A DNA stretch of 64,000 bases from Lacticaseibacillus kribbianus. GTDB taxonomy: Bacteria; Bacillota; Bacilli; Lactobacillales; Lactobacillaceae. Every line of letters starts with the position of its first letter. The stretch's first letter is position 1. A program made the position numbers and the translations under genes. The notes beneath the pieces were generated by a model. It had not been told where the DNA came from, ran no database searches, and worked only from the letters and a program-made list of their open reading frames with translations. Below, one piece after another: positions 1 through 9,003 of the stretch. The stretch lies in the NCBI RefSeq assembly GCF_020180945.1, contig NZ_JAIPUL010000001.1:62001-126000 (forward strand), given 5' to 3'.

Positions 1-724
1 AGGTGCCGACTTCGATGATGCGCCCGGAGTACATCACGGCGATGCGATCCGCGATCGAGGCGACAACGCCGAGGTCGTGGGTGATGAAGATCGTCGTGAA
101 CTTGTACTCCGCCTGCAGCTCGCGGATCAGCTCCAGGATCTGGGCCTGGATGGTCACGTCAAGCGCGGTGGTCGGCTCGTCGCAGATCAGGATGTCCGGG
201 TGGCAGGCCAGGGCGACCGCGATGACGATGCGCTGGCGCATGCCGCCGGAGTACTCGAACGGGTACTCGTCGTAGCGGTTCTTGGCGTTCGGGATGCCGA
301 CCTTGTCCATCAGGTCGATGGCCATGGACTTGGCTTCCTTCTTGCTCTTGCCCTGGTGCTTGATGATGACTTCGGCAATCTGGGAGCCGATGGTCTTGAT
401 CGGGTCCAGCGAGGTCATCGGGTCCTGGAAAATCGTGGCGATCTGCTTGCCGCGGATGCCTTCCCAGTCCCGGTCTTTCTTGAGGATTTCCAGGTGCTTG
501 CCGCGGTACTCGATGGTGCCGCCGACAATGTCGCCGTTGCCTTCCAGCATGCCGGTGAACGTCTTGGTGAACACGGACTTGCCGGAACCGGACTCGCCGA
601 CGAGGGCGAAGATCTCGCCTTCGTGCAGCTCCATGGAAACGTGGTGGATCGCCTTGAGAATCTTGCCGCGAACCTTGAAGTTCACGGACACGTCGTCAAC
701 TTTAAGAATTACGTCGTCTGCCAT
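1..724 (-). CDS. oppD: Oligopeptide ABC transporter ATP-binding protein OppD (partial)
   Basis: One of the two ATPases expected to energise the Opp peptide importer, on the inner face of the membrane. The visible 241 residues hold Walker A (GESGSGKS), the ABC signature (YSGGMRQR) and Walker B ([12 protein letters not shown]) followed by the H-loop (ITHDLG). It starts at an ATG with a GGGAGG site four bases upstream, 33 bases after oppC, so it is the fourth gene of the minus-strand operon. The C-terminal part, which in OppD includes the oligopeptide-transporter extension, lies beyond the left edge. OppF would be expected next but is not in the window. Confidence 0.95.
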   Translation of the reverse strand, partial: MADDVILKVDDVSVNFKVRGKILKAIHHVSMELHEGEIFALVGESGSGKSVFTKTFTGMLEGNGDIVGGTIEYRGKHLEILKKDRDWEGIRGKQIATIFQDPMTSLDPIKTIGSQIAEVIIKHQGKSKKEAKSMAIDLMDKVGIPNAKNRYDEYPFEYSGGMRQRIVIAVALACHPDILICDEPTTALDVTIQAQILELIRELQAEYKFTTIFITHDLGVVASIADRIAVMYSGRIIEVGT

Positions 725-757
725 ATTATTACCTCCCTTGAGTATTGCGACTGCGTC

Positions 758-1693
758 TTAACGGTGCGTCCGTGGATCGGAAGCGTCGGCCAGGTTCTGA
801 CCAACCACGTAAAGCGAGATGGTGATCAGGGCCAGCACAAGAACGGGCAGCCAGAACAGGTAAGGGTAGCTGGTGATGTACGGCGCGTACTGGGAAATCA
901 GACGACCGAGAGACGGCACGTTTTGGCTCAGGCCGACCCCCAAGAAGGACAGGAACACTTCGTAGGAGATGAAGCCCGGCAGCTGCGTGGACGCGTTGGT
1001 CACGACGACGGAGGTCAGGTAGGGCAGGATGTTGCGGAAAATCATCCGCACGGTCGGCGTCCCGAGGGTCCGAGAGGCGATGTTGTACTCGCGGTCGCGC
1101 ATGATCATGACCTGCACACGGATGAAGTACGCCACACCGATCCAGCTGGTGACGGTCATGGCGAAAATCAGGTTCCAGAAGCCGGAGCCGAAGGTGTAAG
1201 ACAGGACGATGATGATCAGGAGGCTTGGGACGTTAGAGATAACGTTGTAGACCTCGAGCATGATGCGGTCGACGCGCTTGGAGACGCCCCAGACGGCGCC
1301 GACCAAAACACCGATGACCATGGTGATCAGGGTGCTGATCACGCCGATGGAGATCGAGGTACGGGCACCGGCCCAGATGGCGTCGAACAGCGACTTACCA
1401 TCCTTGTCGGTCCCGAACCAGTACTGGGCGGAAGGCCAGTTGAAGCGGCGGGTCAGGTCGTTGACGCCGGTCACGTCGGTCAGGCTGTAACCGGAAAACA
1501 TCGGCTGGATGAAGGACATCAGGAGCACGACAACCATGACGACCAGGACGATGATGGTGACCTTGTTGGAGAAGAATTGGCGACCAACCGAGCGCCAGTA
1601 CGAGTACTTGGGCGTGTCGATCTTTTCGCTTGCCTCCTCATCCAGCTTGACCAGCTTGAAATCGGAATCTTTGATCTCTGGATTTTCCATCAC
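758..1693 (-). CDS. oppC: Oligopeptide ABC transporter permease OppC
   Basis: Inner-membrane permease of the Opp importer, about 310 residues, the usual length for OppC. The protein has an N-terminal cytoplasmic tail rich in charged residues, a first membrane helix near residues 40-62, a periplasm-facing segment, and then the binding-protein-dependent permease domain with an EAA-type loop ([18 protein letters not shown]). The GTG start overlaps the TAG stop of oppB (TAGTG); an ATG one codon later is also possible. The AGGAG site is 7 bases from the GTG and 10 from the ATG, so translational coupling to oppB is likely. Confidence 0.95.
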   Translation of the reverse strand: MMENPEIKDSDFKLVKLDEEASEKIDTPKYSYWRSVGRQFFSNKVTIIVLVVMVVVLLMSFIQPMFSGYSLTDVTGVNDLTRRFNWPSAQYWFGTDKDGKSLFDAIWAGARTSISIGVISTLITMVIGVLVGAVWGVSKRVDRIMLEVYNVISNVPSLLIIIVLSYTFGSGFWNLIFAMTVTSWIGVAYFIRVQVMIMRDREYNIASRTLGTPTVRMIFRNILPYLTSVVVTNASTQLPGFISYEVFLSFLGVGLSQNVPSLGRLISQYAPYITSYPYLFWLPVLVLALITISLYVVGQNLADASDPRTHR

Positions 1694-3183
1694 TAATCAT
1701 CTCCTGACGTTGTAAGTTTGATACGAGGATCCACGAGGACCATCAGCAGGTCACCCAGCAGCACGGACAGCACGCCGATGGTCGTGAAGATGAAGACCAA
1801 GGCGATGACGACCGTGTTGTTGTGCGCGATGATCGAGGCCGGCAGCATCTTCCCCATCCCGGGCATCGCGAAGACTTGCTCGGTGATGGTGGCGCCGCCG
1901 ATCAGGCCGATAATCGAGCCTGGAATCCCGTTGACGATCGGGATCGACGCGTTCTTGAAGATGTGCTTGCGGTAGATCTCGCCTTCGTTCAGGCCCTTGG
2001 CGCGCGCGAAGTTAACGTAGTCGGACTGCTGCTGGTCGATCATGTAGCGACGGAACCAGATGACCAGCCCGGACACGCCGAGCAGGCCGAGGATGACAGC
2101 CGGCAGGATCCAAGAGCGGATGTCGGAGGCCCCGAAGGTCGGGAACAGGTCCGGCAGGCCGAACAGGTTGGACCCGACGTAGCGGAAGGCGAAGATGAAG
2201 GCCAGGGAAGGAATCGCGATGAACGCGGTGACAATCCCGGTGCCGATGCGGTCGAAGAGGCGGCCCTTGTAGCGCGCCATCAGGATCGCCATCGGAATGG
2301 CGATTAGGTACTGGATGACCAGCGCGACCATGCCGGCCTTGAACGAGGTGCCGATCATCGACGGATCGCTCATGGTCGAGGTGGTGCTGGTGTAGTCATC
2401 CTTGAAGCGCTCGTAGGTCATCTCGTCGCGCTGGCTCTTCTTCTGGTAGGCGCGGGTGTAGATGTTGTTGGACAGGTTCAGCGTCTGGCCGTTGATCTCG
2501 TACTTCTTGGCCACGGTCTGACCCTGACGCCCACCGATGACCTGGCTGACGTCGTTGCCGGCGTAGGTCGGGTAGGAGATCCCCAGGTCGAACTTCAGGA
2601 AGTTCTGGTGAATGAACGGGAACTGGTTGTTGAAGTAGATCTGGTAGCGGTACTTGGTCCCGGAACCCACCAGGGCCCAGCCCACCAGCGGGTCGTTTTG
2701 AATCTTCAGGTAGCGCTTCAGACCCGGGTTGGACTTGTCGTGGATCGCCCACGGGGTGTCGATCTGAATCAGGCGGCCGTAGAACTTGCCGAGCCGCTCC
2801 CACAGGGGCAGCTCACGGGTGGCGTAGTAGTCCTTGCTCCGCTTGTACTGCTTGAGCACGTACCCGTTGTCCTTGGTCCACTTGGTGAGGACCGCCTTGT
2901 TCGCGGCGGTGTGCGCCGTGGTGACGGTCTTTTTGGTGTCCTTTTCCGCCGCGGTGATGAGCGACTTCGTGTCCTTGTATTCCAGGTAGTCCATCTTCTG
3001 GAACGCGTTGTTCTCGTAGTCGGTCAGCTTATCCGGCGTGGCCATCAGCTTGCGGATGTTGGGGTCGTCCTTGAACACGTCGCTTCGGGGAACCAGTGAG
3101 TAGATCATAATGTAGGTAAGCGTGGTCACCAGGAAAATACTCACAAGCGAGCGCAGGATCCGGAAAAACAGATATTTCTTCAT
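1693..3183 (-). CDS. oppB: Oligopeptide ABC transporter permease OppB, long form
   Basis: Second permease of the Opp importer. It has 496 residues against roughly 310 for the enterobacterial form. The extra length is a large extracytoplasmic region (about residues 30-270) inserted between the first membrane helix and the permease core. The core carries the EAA loop ([17 protein letters not shown]) near residue 395. Long OppB proteins of this type are known from lactobacilli, so this is a family trait rather than a fusion artefact. A hairpin between oppA and oppB (3217-3243) probably lowers its expression relative to oppA. Confidence 0.93.
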   Translation of the reverse strand: MKKYLFFRILRSLVSIFLVTTLTYIMIYSLVPRSDVFKDDPNIRKLMATPDKLTDYENNAFQKMDYLEYKDTKSLITAAEKDTKKTVTTAHTAANKAVLTKWTKDNGYVLKQYKRSKDYYATRELPLWERLGKFYGRLIQIDTPWAIHDKSNPGLKRYLKIQNDPLVGWALVGSGTKYRYQIYFNNQFPFIHQNFLKFDLGISYPTYAGNDVSQVIGGRQGQTVAKKYEINGQTLNLSNNIYTRAYQKKSQRDEMTYERFKDDYTSTTSTMSDPSMIGTSFKAGMVALVIQYLIAIPMAILMARYKGRLFDRIGTGIVTAFIAIPSLAFIFAFRYVGSNLFGLPDLFPTFGASDIRSWILPAVILGLLGVSGLVIWFRRYMIDQQQSDYVNFARAKGLNEGEIYRKHIFKNASIPIVNGIPGSIIGLIGGATITEQVFAMPGMGKMLPASIIAHNNTVVIALVFIFTTIGVLSVLLGDLLMVLVDPRIKLTTSGDD

Positions 3184-3216
3184 ATAAAGTCCTCTCTCTC
3201 TTTTTCAGAAGAAAAA

Positions 3217-3243
3217 GGGCTGGTCACCCGAAAGTGCCAACCC
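3217..3243 (-). terminator. Attenuating hairpin between oppA and oppB
   Basis: On the minus strand GGGTTGGCAC and GTGACCAGCCC form a stem of ten pairs with one bulge and a six-base loop, followed by TTTTTCTTCT. It lies 41 bases after the oppA stop and 34 before the oppB start. I infer a partial terminator that keeps the binding protein in excess over the permeases. Confidence 0.7.
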
Positions 3244-3283
3244 TTCAACGCACTTCTAAGTTCTCATTATACTACCCTTGAAC

Positions 3284-5266
3284 TTAGTTTTGGTTTTCCT
3301 TTGCGATTTCCGTACGTTTTGCTTGCCATGCGGCTTTCGCCTTGTTGAACTGCTTGGTCGTCACGGTCTTAGCCTGCAGCTTCATGAACTTGAAGGTCGG
3401 GGCAACGGAACCGCTCCAGCTGTATGCACGGGTGTAAGGCACAACCTTCGTAACAGATGGGGTACCACCATCGGAGACCATCGGGATCTGAACCGCGGAG
3501 TTGTTGAACTGCGCTTCGGCCTTAGCGAAGGCTTCGTAACGCGCGTTGACATCCTGCGTGATGGCCTCGGCCTTGTCGAGCAGGGTCTCAAGCTTGTCCA
3601 GACCGGTCGTCTTTTCAACGGCCTTGGTCTCGGCGGTCGCGTTGCCTGAGGATTCAGCATCCAGGCCAAGGGTGATCAGAGAAGAACCAGCGGATGGCTT
3701 GTAAACATCCAGGTAGGTCGACGGATCCTGGTAGTCTGGGGACCAGCCGGACGCGGTGGAAATATCGAAGTCGGAAGCCTTGCCGGCGGTAGCGGCGTAG
3801 GTCGCGGCCAGGTACTTGTCTTCGTTCAGCATCTGAATGTCGATAACGACGTTCTTCTTGCCAAGGGAAGCTTCGACGGATTCCTTGATGGACTTCGCGG
3901 AGTTAACAGTCGGCGCGGAGGATTCAGGAACGGCGATGTCCAGGTGGATCGGCAGGGAAACCTTGGAGCCGAGTTCCTTAACGGCCTTGGCGAAGTAGGT
4001 CTTCGCCTTGGCGGCGTTGAAGGAAGAGTTGTTCCCGTCGGTGTAGTCGATGTCGCCGAAGGCATCCTTGTTCAGGGCCTTGGTCTCGGAGGCAACGAGT
4101 TCGCCGTAAGGCTTGCCGTCAACGTTGACGAAGTTGTAAGGAGTCCAGGTGTTGCGCAGGGCCTTGGTGGCAGCAGCCTTACCGTTGGTCTGGGCGTTGT
4201 AGGAACCCTTGTCCAGGGCGAACTGGATAGCCAGACGGAAGTTCTGGTTCAGGATGGCATCCTTGGTCGAGGTCTTCTGCGCAGCCGTGGTCTTGCTGGT
4301 TGCGTGGTAGGACTTACGGTTCAGGTTGAACGTCATGTTGTAGGTCGCGGCACCCTGGTCGGACCAAACGATGTTCTTGCCGTCTTGCTTCTCAACGGTC
4401 TTGTAGGACGCGTTAGCAGGGTAGACACGAGCGGCGGAGTAGTTGCCCTTCTTGAAGGACTTGTACAGGCCATCCGGATCGGAGCCGTCGTTGAAGGTCA
4501 GCTTGACGTCCTTGACGTGCACGTTCTTCTTGTCCCAGTAGTTCGGGTTGGCGCTGAATTCGATGACGGACTTCGCGGTGAAGTTCTTCAGGATGTAGGC
4601 ACCGTTGTAGAGGATGGCGTCGGCGGAAGCCTTACCGAAGTTCTTGCCTTGTTGCTTCAGGAACTTCCCGTAGACTGGGTACATAACCCCGTACGTGGTC
4701 TTGGATGGGAAGTAGGATTCAGGCTGGTTCAGGGTGTACTCAACGGTGTACTTGTCGGTCGCCTTGACGCCGACATCGTCGAAGTTCTTGTCCTTGCCGG
4801 AGATGTAATCGCCCAGGCCCTTGATGGAGTCCTGAACAACGTACAGGGTTTCGGACTTGCTGTCGACCGCGTGCTTCAGGCCGGTAACGAAGTCGTCGGC
4901 GGTAACGTCGGCAACCGGGTTGCCTTCGCTGTCGGACCACTTAGCGCCCTTGCGCAGGTGGAAGGTGTAGGTCAGGCCGTCCTTGGAGACGTCGTAGGAC
5001 TTCGCCAGGGCGCCTTCGAGTTCGCCGTACTGGTTGGTCTCAAGAAGGCCATCTTCCCAGTTCTTCAGCTGATCGGAGTTCGTCGCACGGGACGTTACCG
5101 TGTAGTCGAACGTATCAGGATCAGTAGAGTAAACATACTTATAAGTGGTAGGTGCGGAAGACTTCTTAGCGGAGTCACCGTCGCTGCTCTTGCCCCCACA
5201 TGCTGCCAGTGCAACTGCACATACAAGACCGACAGCGAGCAGCCCAGATTTCTTTTTAGTATCCAA
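3284..5266 (-). CDS. oppA: Peptide-binding lipoprotein OppA
   Basis: Solute-binding component of the Opp importer, anchored outside the membrane as a lipoprotein. The N-terminus is a lipoprotein signal (DTKKKSG, a hydrophobic stretch, then the lipobox LAAC with the lipidated cysteine followed by GGKSS). About 660 residues, in the range of SBP family 5. I place the start at TTG 5266: a GGAGG site lies eight bases upstream, while the in-frame TTG at 5281 would include that site inside the coding region. It is the promoter-proximal gene of the operon, with a near-consensus promoter at 5334-5362. Confidence 0.93.
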   Translation of the reverse strand: MDTKKKSGLLAVGLVCAVALAACGGKSSDGDSAKKSSAPTTYKYVYSTDPDTFDYTVTSRATNSDQLKNWEDGLLETNQYGELEGALAKSYDVSKDGLTYTFHLRKGAKWSDSEGNPVADVTADDFVTGLKHAVDSKSETLYVVQDSIKGLGDYISGKDKNFDDVGVKATDKYTVEYTLNQPESYFPSKTTYGVMYPVYGKFLKQQGKNFGKASADAILYNGAYILKNFTAKSVIEFSANPNYWDKKNVHVKDVKLTFNDGSDPDGLYKSFKKGNYSAARVYPANASYKTVEKQDGKNIVWSDQGAATYNMTFNLNRKSYHATSKTTAAQKTSTKDAILNQNFRLAIQFALDKGSYNAQTNGKAAATKALRNTWTPYNFVNVDGKPYGELVASETKALNKDAFGDIDYTDGNNSSFNAAKAKTYFAKAVKELGSKVSLPIHLDIAVPESSAPTVNSAKSIKESVEASLGKKNVVIDIQMLNEDKYLAATYAATAGKASDFDISTASGWSPDYQDPSTYLDVYKPSAGSSLITLGLDAESSGNATAETKAVEKTTGLDKLETLLDKAEAITQDVNARYEAFAKAEAQFNNSAVQIPMVSDGGTPSVTKVVPYTRAYSWSGSVAPTFKFMKLQAKTVTTKQFNKAKAAWQAKRTEIAKENQN

Positions 5267-5333
5267 ATTGCAAACCTCCAAACAAATTTTATGACGTGGC
5301 GTTGAACGCCGGGGTCATTTAAGAATTGTTCAA

Positions 5334-5362
5334 ATTATAAGTCTATGAGAATTTGGTGTCAA
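5334..5362 (-). promoter_or_regulatory. Sigma-A promoter of the opp operon
   Basis: Reading the minus strand: TTGACA at 5357-5362, a 17-base spacer, and TATAAT at 5334-5339, both consensus hexamers. The implied leader of oppA is about 60 bases. Confidence 0.9.
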
Positions 5363-5757
5363 CTGAATCTGCGAAGAAAGTTCAAATAATTTTCTCATAT
5401 GCCGTCAGACCGGCGTTTGTGCGGGCAAAATTTTTTCGAGGTTTGACGATTTTGTGACCATTCGTGAACGAATTCTTATTTCTGTGTCCAAATCGCGAAC
5501 GGATGTTGGACGAGGGTAAGACGGTTCGCCTGGAAAATTAAGGTTCTTAGCGTGTGCTTAGGAAAGCACAGCCTCACTTGAACGTTTGAACCATGACGCG
5601 ATCAGGTGCTGTACCGTCTTGAATCTCAGGGGTCAGGACATTTTCAGTTGTCAGTAAGAGTGCAACAATTAGAGCAAAACTGTTCGGGACTTAAGCAATG
5701 TGGTTATCCTCACTTTCTCGTGATATTCTGATTAGTGGATTGAAAGGGGATGGGGCA
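5363..5757. other. AT-rich divergent intergenic region between opp and the Rgg-type gene
   Basis: No convincing gene. It is clearly richer in A+T than its surroundings. It contains an inverted repeat TGTGCTT/AAGCACA at 5553-5559 and 5564-5570 and a smaller one, TTCGT/ACGAA, near 5461-5472. Either could be an operator for the divergent regulator. I see no clear consensus promoter for the plus-strand gene. Confidence 0.5.
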
Positions 5758-6618
5758 ATGGCCGCCGCTGAATTAGGACAAGTAATTCATGAGATTCGCC
5801 AGCGCAGAGGGATACTGCTGAAAGACCTCGGAGGTACGGTGAGCGTCAGCACACTGTCGCGTGTTGAACGCGGCCAAGCCAGCCTCAGTCTTGCGGATCT
5901 GTCGCAGGTGCTTCAAGGGCTCGGCACCTCGGTCTCCGAAGTGGTGGGTCAGATTGATTGCGTCAGCCCTTTCCTTGAGGTTTGGCAGGCGTTCGGGCGT
6001 GCGGCCGCGCACGACGATGTCGCCTGCCTGGACACAATTCTGAGCAGCTATCAGAATCGCAGCGACTATGTTGGGCGTCTCGTGTGGCTGAGTGCGCAAG
6101 GATGGAAGCAACGGAATTTTTCGGCGCGGCGGATGCCCGAGCTACTTGGCACCGAACTCACGGGGCTACTGCTGAAACCTGAGTCTTGGTACCAGTTTGA
6201 GTACGACATCGCGGGTGTTGCCGTCTGTGCCCTGCCATTGGCCGAGGTCAGGCGAGTGGTTCGGCGTGCAGCCGCAGAGTACACCAAGGATGCGACGGCA
6301 CGGTACGAGGCGCCTTTTCTAGTCCTGCTTTACAATGTGGCCTACGTTGCGGCGACAAATCAGGATCTTGCCCTCGCGGATATGATGCTTGGCGTGATTC
6401 GGGGAATCCCCACAAGCCGGCAGACTCTGTTCGTCAAGTACCGGATGACGTTCCTGACGTTGAGCCTCAATGCCAAGTTCCATCCTAGTCCGCTGCTTGC
6501 CAGCCAGCTCACTCAGCTGATTGCAACGATGAAGCTGATTGGGGCAAGTAACTTCGCGGCGCAGGATGCTGAGATGTTACGTACCTTCCAAATCAAGCTA
6601 CCTGGGGTCAGTGATTGA
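5758..6618 (+). CDS. Rgg/GadR/MutR-type transcriptional regulator
   Basis: Cytoplasmic DNA-binding regulator of 286 residues. Residues 5-65 form an XRE-type helix-turn-helix (start of helix LGQVIHEIRQRRG; recognition region SVSTLSRVERG); the rest is the helical Rgg-type C-terminal domain that binds peptides in characterised relatives. I chose ATG 5758, preceded by AAGGGGATGGGG, over the upstream in-frame ATG at 5698, which has no ribosome site. Its position divergent from the peptide importer suggests it either controls opp or senses a peptide that Opp brings in; this is inference. A hairpin terminator follows at 6687. Confidence 0.85.
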   Translation: MAAAELGQVIHEIRQRRGILLKDLGGTVSVSTLSRVERGQASLSLADLSQVLQGLGTSVSEVVGQIDCVSPFLEVWQAFGRAAAHDDVACLDTILSSYQNRSDYVGRLVWLSAQGWKQRNFSARRMPELLGTELTGLLLKPESWYQFEYDIAGVAVCALPLAEVRRVVRRAAAEYTKDATARYEAPFLVLLYNVAYVAATNQDLALADMMLGVIRGIPTSRQTLFVKYRMTFLTLSLNAKFHPSPLLASQLTQLIATMKLIGASNFAAQDAEMLRTFQIKLPGVSD

Positions 6619-6686
6619 TGGGCTTTCATCGGCTATGACTTAAAGACCGAGATAGTCTCTAATTAGCATTGCCGTATCACTTAAAA

Positions 6687-6712
6687 AAGAGCCGTTCATT
6701 CAAACGGCTCTT
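6687..6712 (+). terminator. Rho-independent terminator after the Rgg-type gene
   Basis: AAGAGCCGTT (6687-6696) pairs perfectly with AACGGCTCTT (6703-6712) around a six-base loop. A-rich left and T-rich right flanks suggest use in both directions. Confidence 0.85.
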
Positions 6713-6715
6713 CTT

Positions 6716-6828
6716 TGTGCGGCAGCTTAGTTGCCGCCGCCGTCGTGCATGACGTACCACAGATCCCAATAACCCGGGATCTGTTCCTGAGTGCTGGCGC
6801 TGACCGGGGCGGTGGCGGAAAGTGCAAT
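6716..6828 (-). pseudogene. Possible 3' coding remnant
   Basis: On the minus strand, a frame of about 30 codons ends ...GYWDLWYVMHDGGGN and a TAA near 6728. It has the G/C-biased third positions of real genes here but no start codon or ribosome site, and an in-frame stop lies just upstream. It could be the tail of a decayed or frameshifted gene, perhaps of the membrane-protein gene next to it. I do not recognise the sequence, and a chance open frame cannot be excluded. Confidence 0.25.
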
Positions 6829-6835
6829 TCAATTC

Positions 6836-7330
6836 TCAGTGGAGCGACTCGGTGTTCGTTCCGTGCCTTCGCGGCCTCAGTGCGGTCTGCCCCCACACCG
6901 GGTCCCAGCCGGTCATGGTCTGGCCGATGATACCGATCAGGGTGAAGGCCGCGGCGCAAAAGAGGCGGGCGACCAGGTTTTCCGTGTACGGCGGCATGAA
7001 GGGAATCAGCGAGCTGCCGGCGATCAGGAGGCCGAACCAGGCACGAAACGGCAGGGGCCTGGAGTTGAGGAAGATGGTCAGCCCGACGATCACGCCGAGC
7101 ACCATCAGGGCGATCATCAGGGGGTCGCGCAGCACCAGCAGGTTGCCGTGGAAGCGGGACAGCCCCAGGCCGCGCGTGTTGTGCGCCCCGCGGTAGGCGT
7201 AGTCGAGCGTCGCCTTGAGCCGGTAGTAGCGCCGCGAGATGAACGACAGGTAGCAGGCAAGCGAGACGACGCCGTAAGTCCAGGCGAGGTGGCGGTGGAT
7301 CCAGATGTGAACGCGCAGGTGGTGGGACAT
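6836..7330 (-). CDS. Predicted multi-pass membrane protein, paralogue of the gene at 10691
   Basis: A 164-residue protein of unknown function. It has about four predicted membrane helices: a first one after HRHLAWTY, a second near residue 75, then two more before a hydrophilic tail. It aligns along most of its length with the protein at 10691-11149, sharing YRLKAT, LSRFHGNL/LSRLHGNL and PPYTENL. The start is ATG 7330 behind AAGG; upstream in-frame ATG/GTG codons have no ribosome site. It sits alone between the terminators of the Rgg gene and the MFS gene. I do not recognise a named family. Confidence 0.75.
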   Translation of the reverse strand: MSHHLRVHIWIHRHLAWTYGVVSLACYLSFISRRYYRLKATLDYAYRGAHNTRGLGLSRFHGNLLVLRDPLMIALMVLGVIVGLTIFLNSRPLPFRAWFGLLIAGSSLIPFMPPYTENLVARLFCAAAFTLIGIIGQTMTGWDPVWGQTALRPRRHGTNTESLH

Positions 7331-7432
7331 GGCGGGACCTTCTTTCCTCAAAACGTGGTGGTGTTCGTTGCACCCAGTATAGACAACGGTGCACCCACTG
7401 CCAACGCGCGCCGCGTCCCAGTTGCAGACGTG

Positions 7433-7462
7433 AAAATGGCGCGCCACCCGGCCCGCCATTTT
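7433..7462 (-). terminator. Terminator after the MFS transporter gene
   Basis: AAAATGGCG (7433-7441) and CGCCATTTT (7454-7462) pair across a GC-rich loop. Read on the minus strand the hairpin ends in a T run. It lies about 20 bases past the MFS stop codon. Confidence 0.7.
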
Positions 7463-7482
7463 TGATTAGACATTTTTGCCTG

Positions 7483-8916
7483 TCACGCGGCCTGTGTCGG
7501 CTCGTCCGAATCGAACGTCGGCAGCCCGTCCAGCATCCGGCGGCCGCGAATCGTGGCCATGGCGGCGAGCACGAGGCCTGCGACCAGAATCCCGGTGACC
7601 GTGAAGATCCACAGGCCGGAGAGGTGGTCGAACATGACGCCGTACAGCAGCGTCCCGAGCGGCATCAGCATCGTCGAGACGGCGCTTTGCAGGGAGAACA
7701 CGCGGCCCTGCATGTTCTCGGGAATCAGCTGCATCATGAAGGTGTTAATCGGCGTGTTGATGAAGACCAGCGCCACGCCCTGCAGGATGTTGAGCGCGAT
7801 GTAAAAGGCGGTGTTGACGCCGTTGCTCCAGCCGGTCAAGGTCGGCAGGCCCACCGCCACCAGCAGTCCGGCCAAGGCGATCAGGAAAACGTAGGAGACG
7901 TAGATCGGGTGCCAGCGCAGCTTGATCTGCGACAGCAGCAGGCCGCCGAGGAACATGCCGACGGCGAAGGCCGAGTCGGTCCAGCCGTACTGGGTGTTAG
8001 ACAGGCGCAGCGTCTGCACCAGCAGGTAGGGCAGGCCGACGTTGAGGGCGGCGAAGAAGAAGTTGATCGCCGCGCCGGTCGCCATCATGATCAGGAAAAG
8101 CGGCTGGCTGACCAGGAAGCGGAAGCCCTCGGCGAAGTTGTGCCAGAGGCTGGACTTGGCTGGGGTCGCCGCGTCGGCGGCAGGTGCGGCGGTCGTGGCG
8201 CCTTCGGTTGCGGGGTTGGCGGCGTCAACGGTCGCGGCTGCGGCAGTAGTGGTGTCAACAATTGCGGCGTCAGGTCCAGCGGTTGCTGAGGCAGGAGCGG
8301 TCGCTTCGGCGTCAACAATCGCGGCGGTCGCGGCCGTCTCGGCCTTGGGCGAGAAGCGCAGTGCCAGGATGCCGCCCAGGGCGATCAGCTCGAAGCCGAC
8401 CTCGATCAGGGCGAAGCTGCCGATGGACACCAGCGTGTAGACCAGCGCGCCGACGATCGGGGCCAGGAAGCCGGCCAGCGACTGCAGCGACTGGTTCAGG
8501 GAGTTGACCGCCTGCAGCTCGCTTTTGGCGAAGAGCTGCACCAGGCTGGCGGTCAGCGTGGTGCTCAGGAAGCTGTCGGTGATCTGCAGCAGGATGATCA
8601 GCGCGATCAGCTCCTGGTAATAGGCCGCCGGGGCGACGTGGAACGCGACGGCGAAGGTGATCAGGCCCAGGCTGGTGCCGAGCTGCGCCAGCACCATGAT
8701 CGCGCGGTGGTTCATGGTGTCCACGATGTAGCCGAGCACCGGCGTCAGGCACAAGGACACCAGCGGGCCGGTGATCAGGCTGATGCCCATGCCGAGCGCG
8801 GAGCCGGTGCGCCGCAGGATGTAGAGGCCGATGGCGAACGACAGCATGCCGGAGCCGAACGTCCCGGCGAAGCGAATGAGCAGAATCTTGATGGTCTGAG
8901 CCGATAACTTGCGCAT
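7483..8916 (-). CDS. MFS transporter with Ala/Thr-rich central linker
   Basis: Integral membrane protein of 477 residues with two six-helix halves, of the MFS_3/drug exporter type (N-terminal RFAGTFGSGMLSFAIGLYI). The halves are joined at about residues 205-270 by a low-complexity linker made almost entirely of A, T, P, V and D. That is far longer than the usual central cytoplasmic loop. The start is ATG 8916, six bases after GGAGG; the longer in-frame extension to 8970 overlaps the upstream terminator. The substrate cannot be told from sequence. Confidence 0.85.
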   Translation of the reverse strand: MRKLSAQTIKILLIRFAGTFGSGMLSFAIGLYILRRTGSALGMGISLITGPLVSLCLTPVLGYIVDTMNHRAIMVLAQLGTSLGLITFAVAFHVAPAAYYQELIALIILLQITDSFLSTTLTASLVQLFAKSELQAVNSLNQSLQSLAGFLAPIVGALVYTLVSIGSFALIEVGFELIALGGILALRFSPKAETAATAAIVDAEATAPASATAGPDAAIVDTTTAAAATVDAANPATEGATTAAPAADAATPAKSSLWHNFAEGFRFLVSQPLFLIMMATGAAINFFFAALNVGLPYLLVQTLRLSNTQYGWTDSAFAVGMFLGGLLLSQIKLRWHPIYVSYVFLIALAGLLVAVGLPTLTGWSNGVNTAFYIALNILQGVALVFINTPINTFMMQLIPENMQGRVFSLQSAVSTMLMPLGTLLYGVMFDHLSGLWIFTVTGILVAGLVLAAMATIRGRRMLDGLPTFDSDEPTQAA

Positions 8917-8963
8917 GATGAACCTCCGTGAGCGCCGCTTTGACGCCGTTTTTGGGTAAAAAA

Positions 8964-8992
8964 AACACACCCCACCCCGCGTGAGGTGTGTT
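8964..8992 (-). terminator. Terminator between the LiaF-like gene and the MFS gene
   Basis: AACACACC (8964-8971) pairs with GGTGTGTT (8985-8992). On the minus strand it is followed by an eight-base T run, so it ends the LytTR/LiaF-like transcript upstream of the MFS gene. Confidence 0.85.
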
Positions 8993-9003
8993 CTTACTTT
9001 TAA

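Noticed and set aside
5593-5622. Short open frame beginning MTRSGAVPS as an Rgg pheromone gene
   Set aside because: Only nine codons, not hydrophobic, and no ribosome site.
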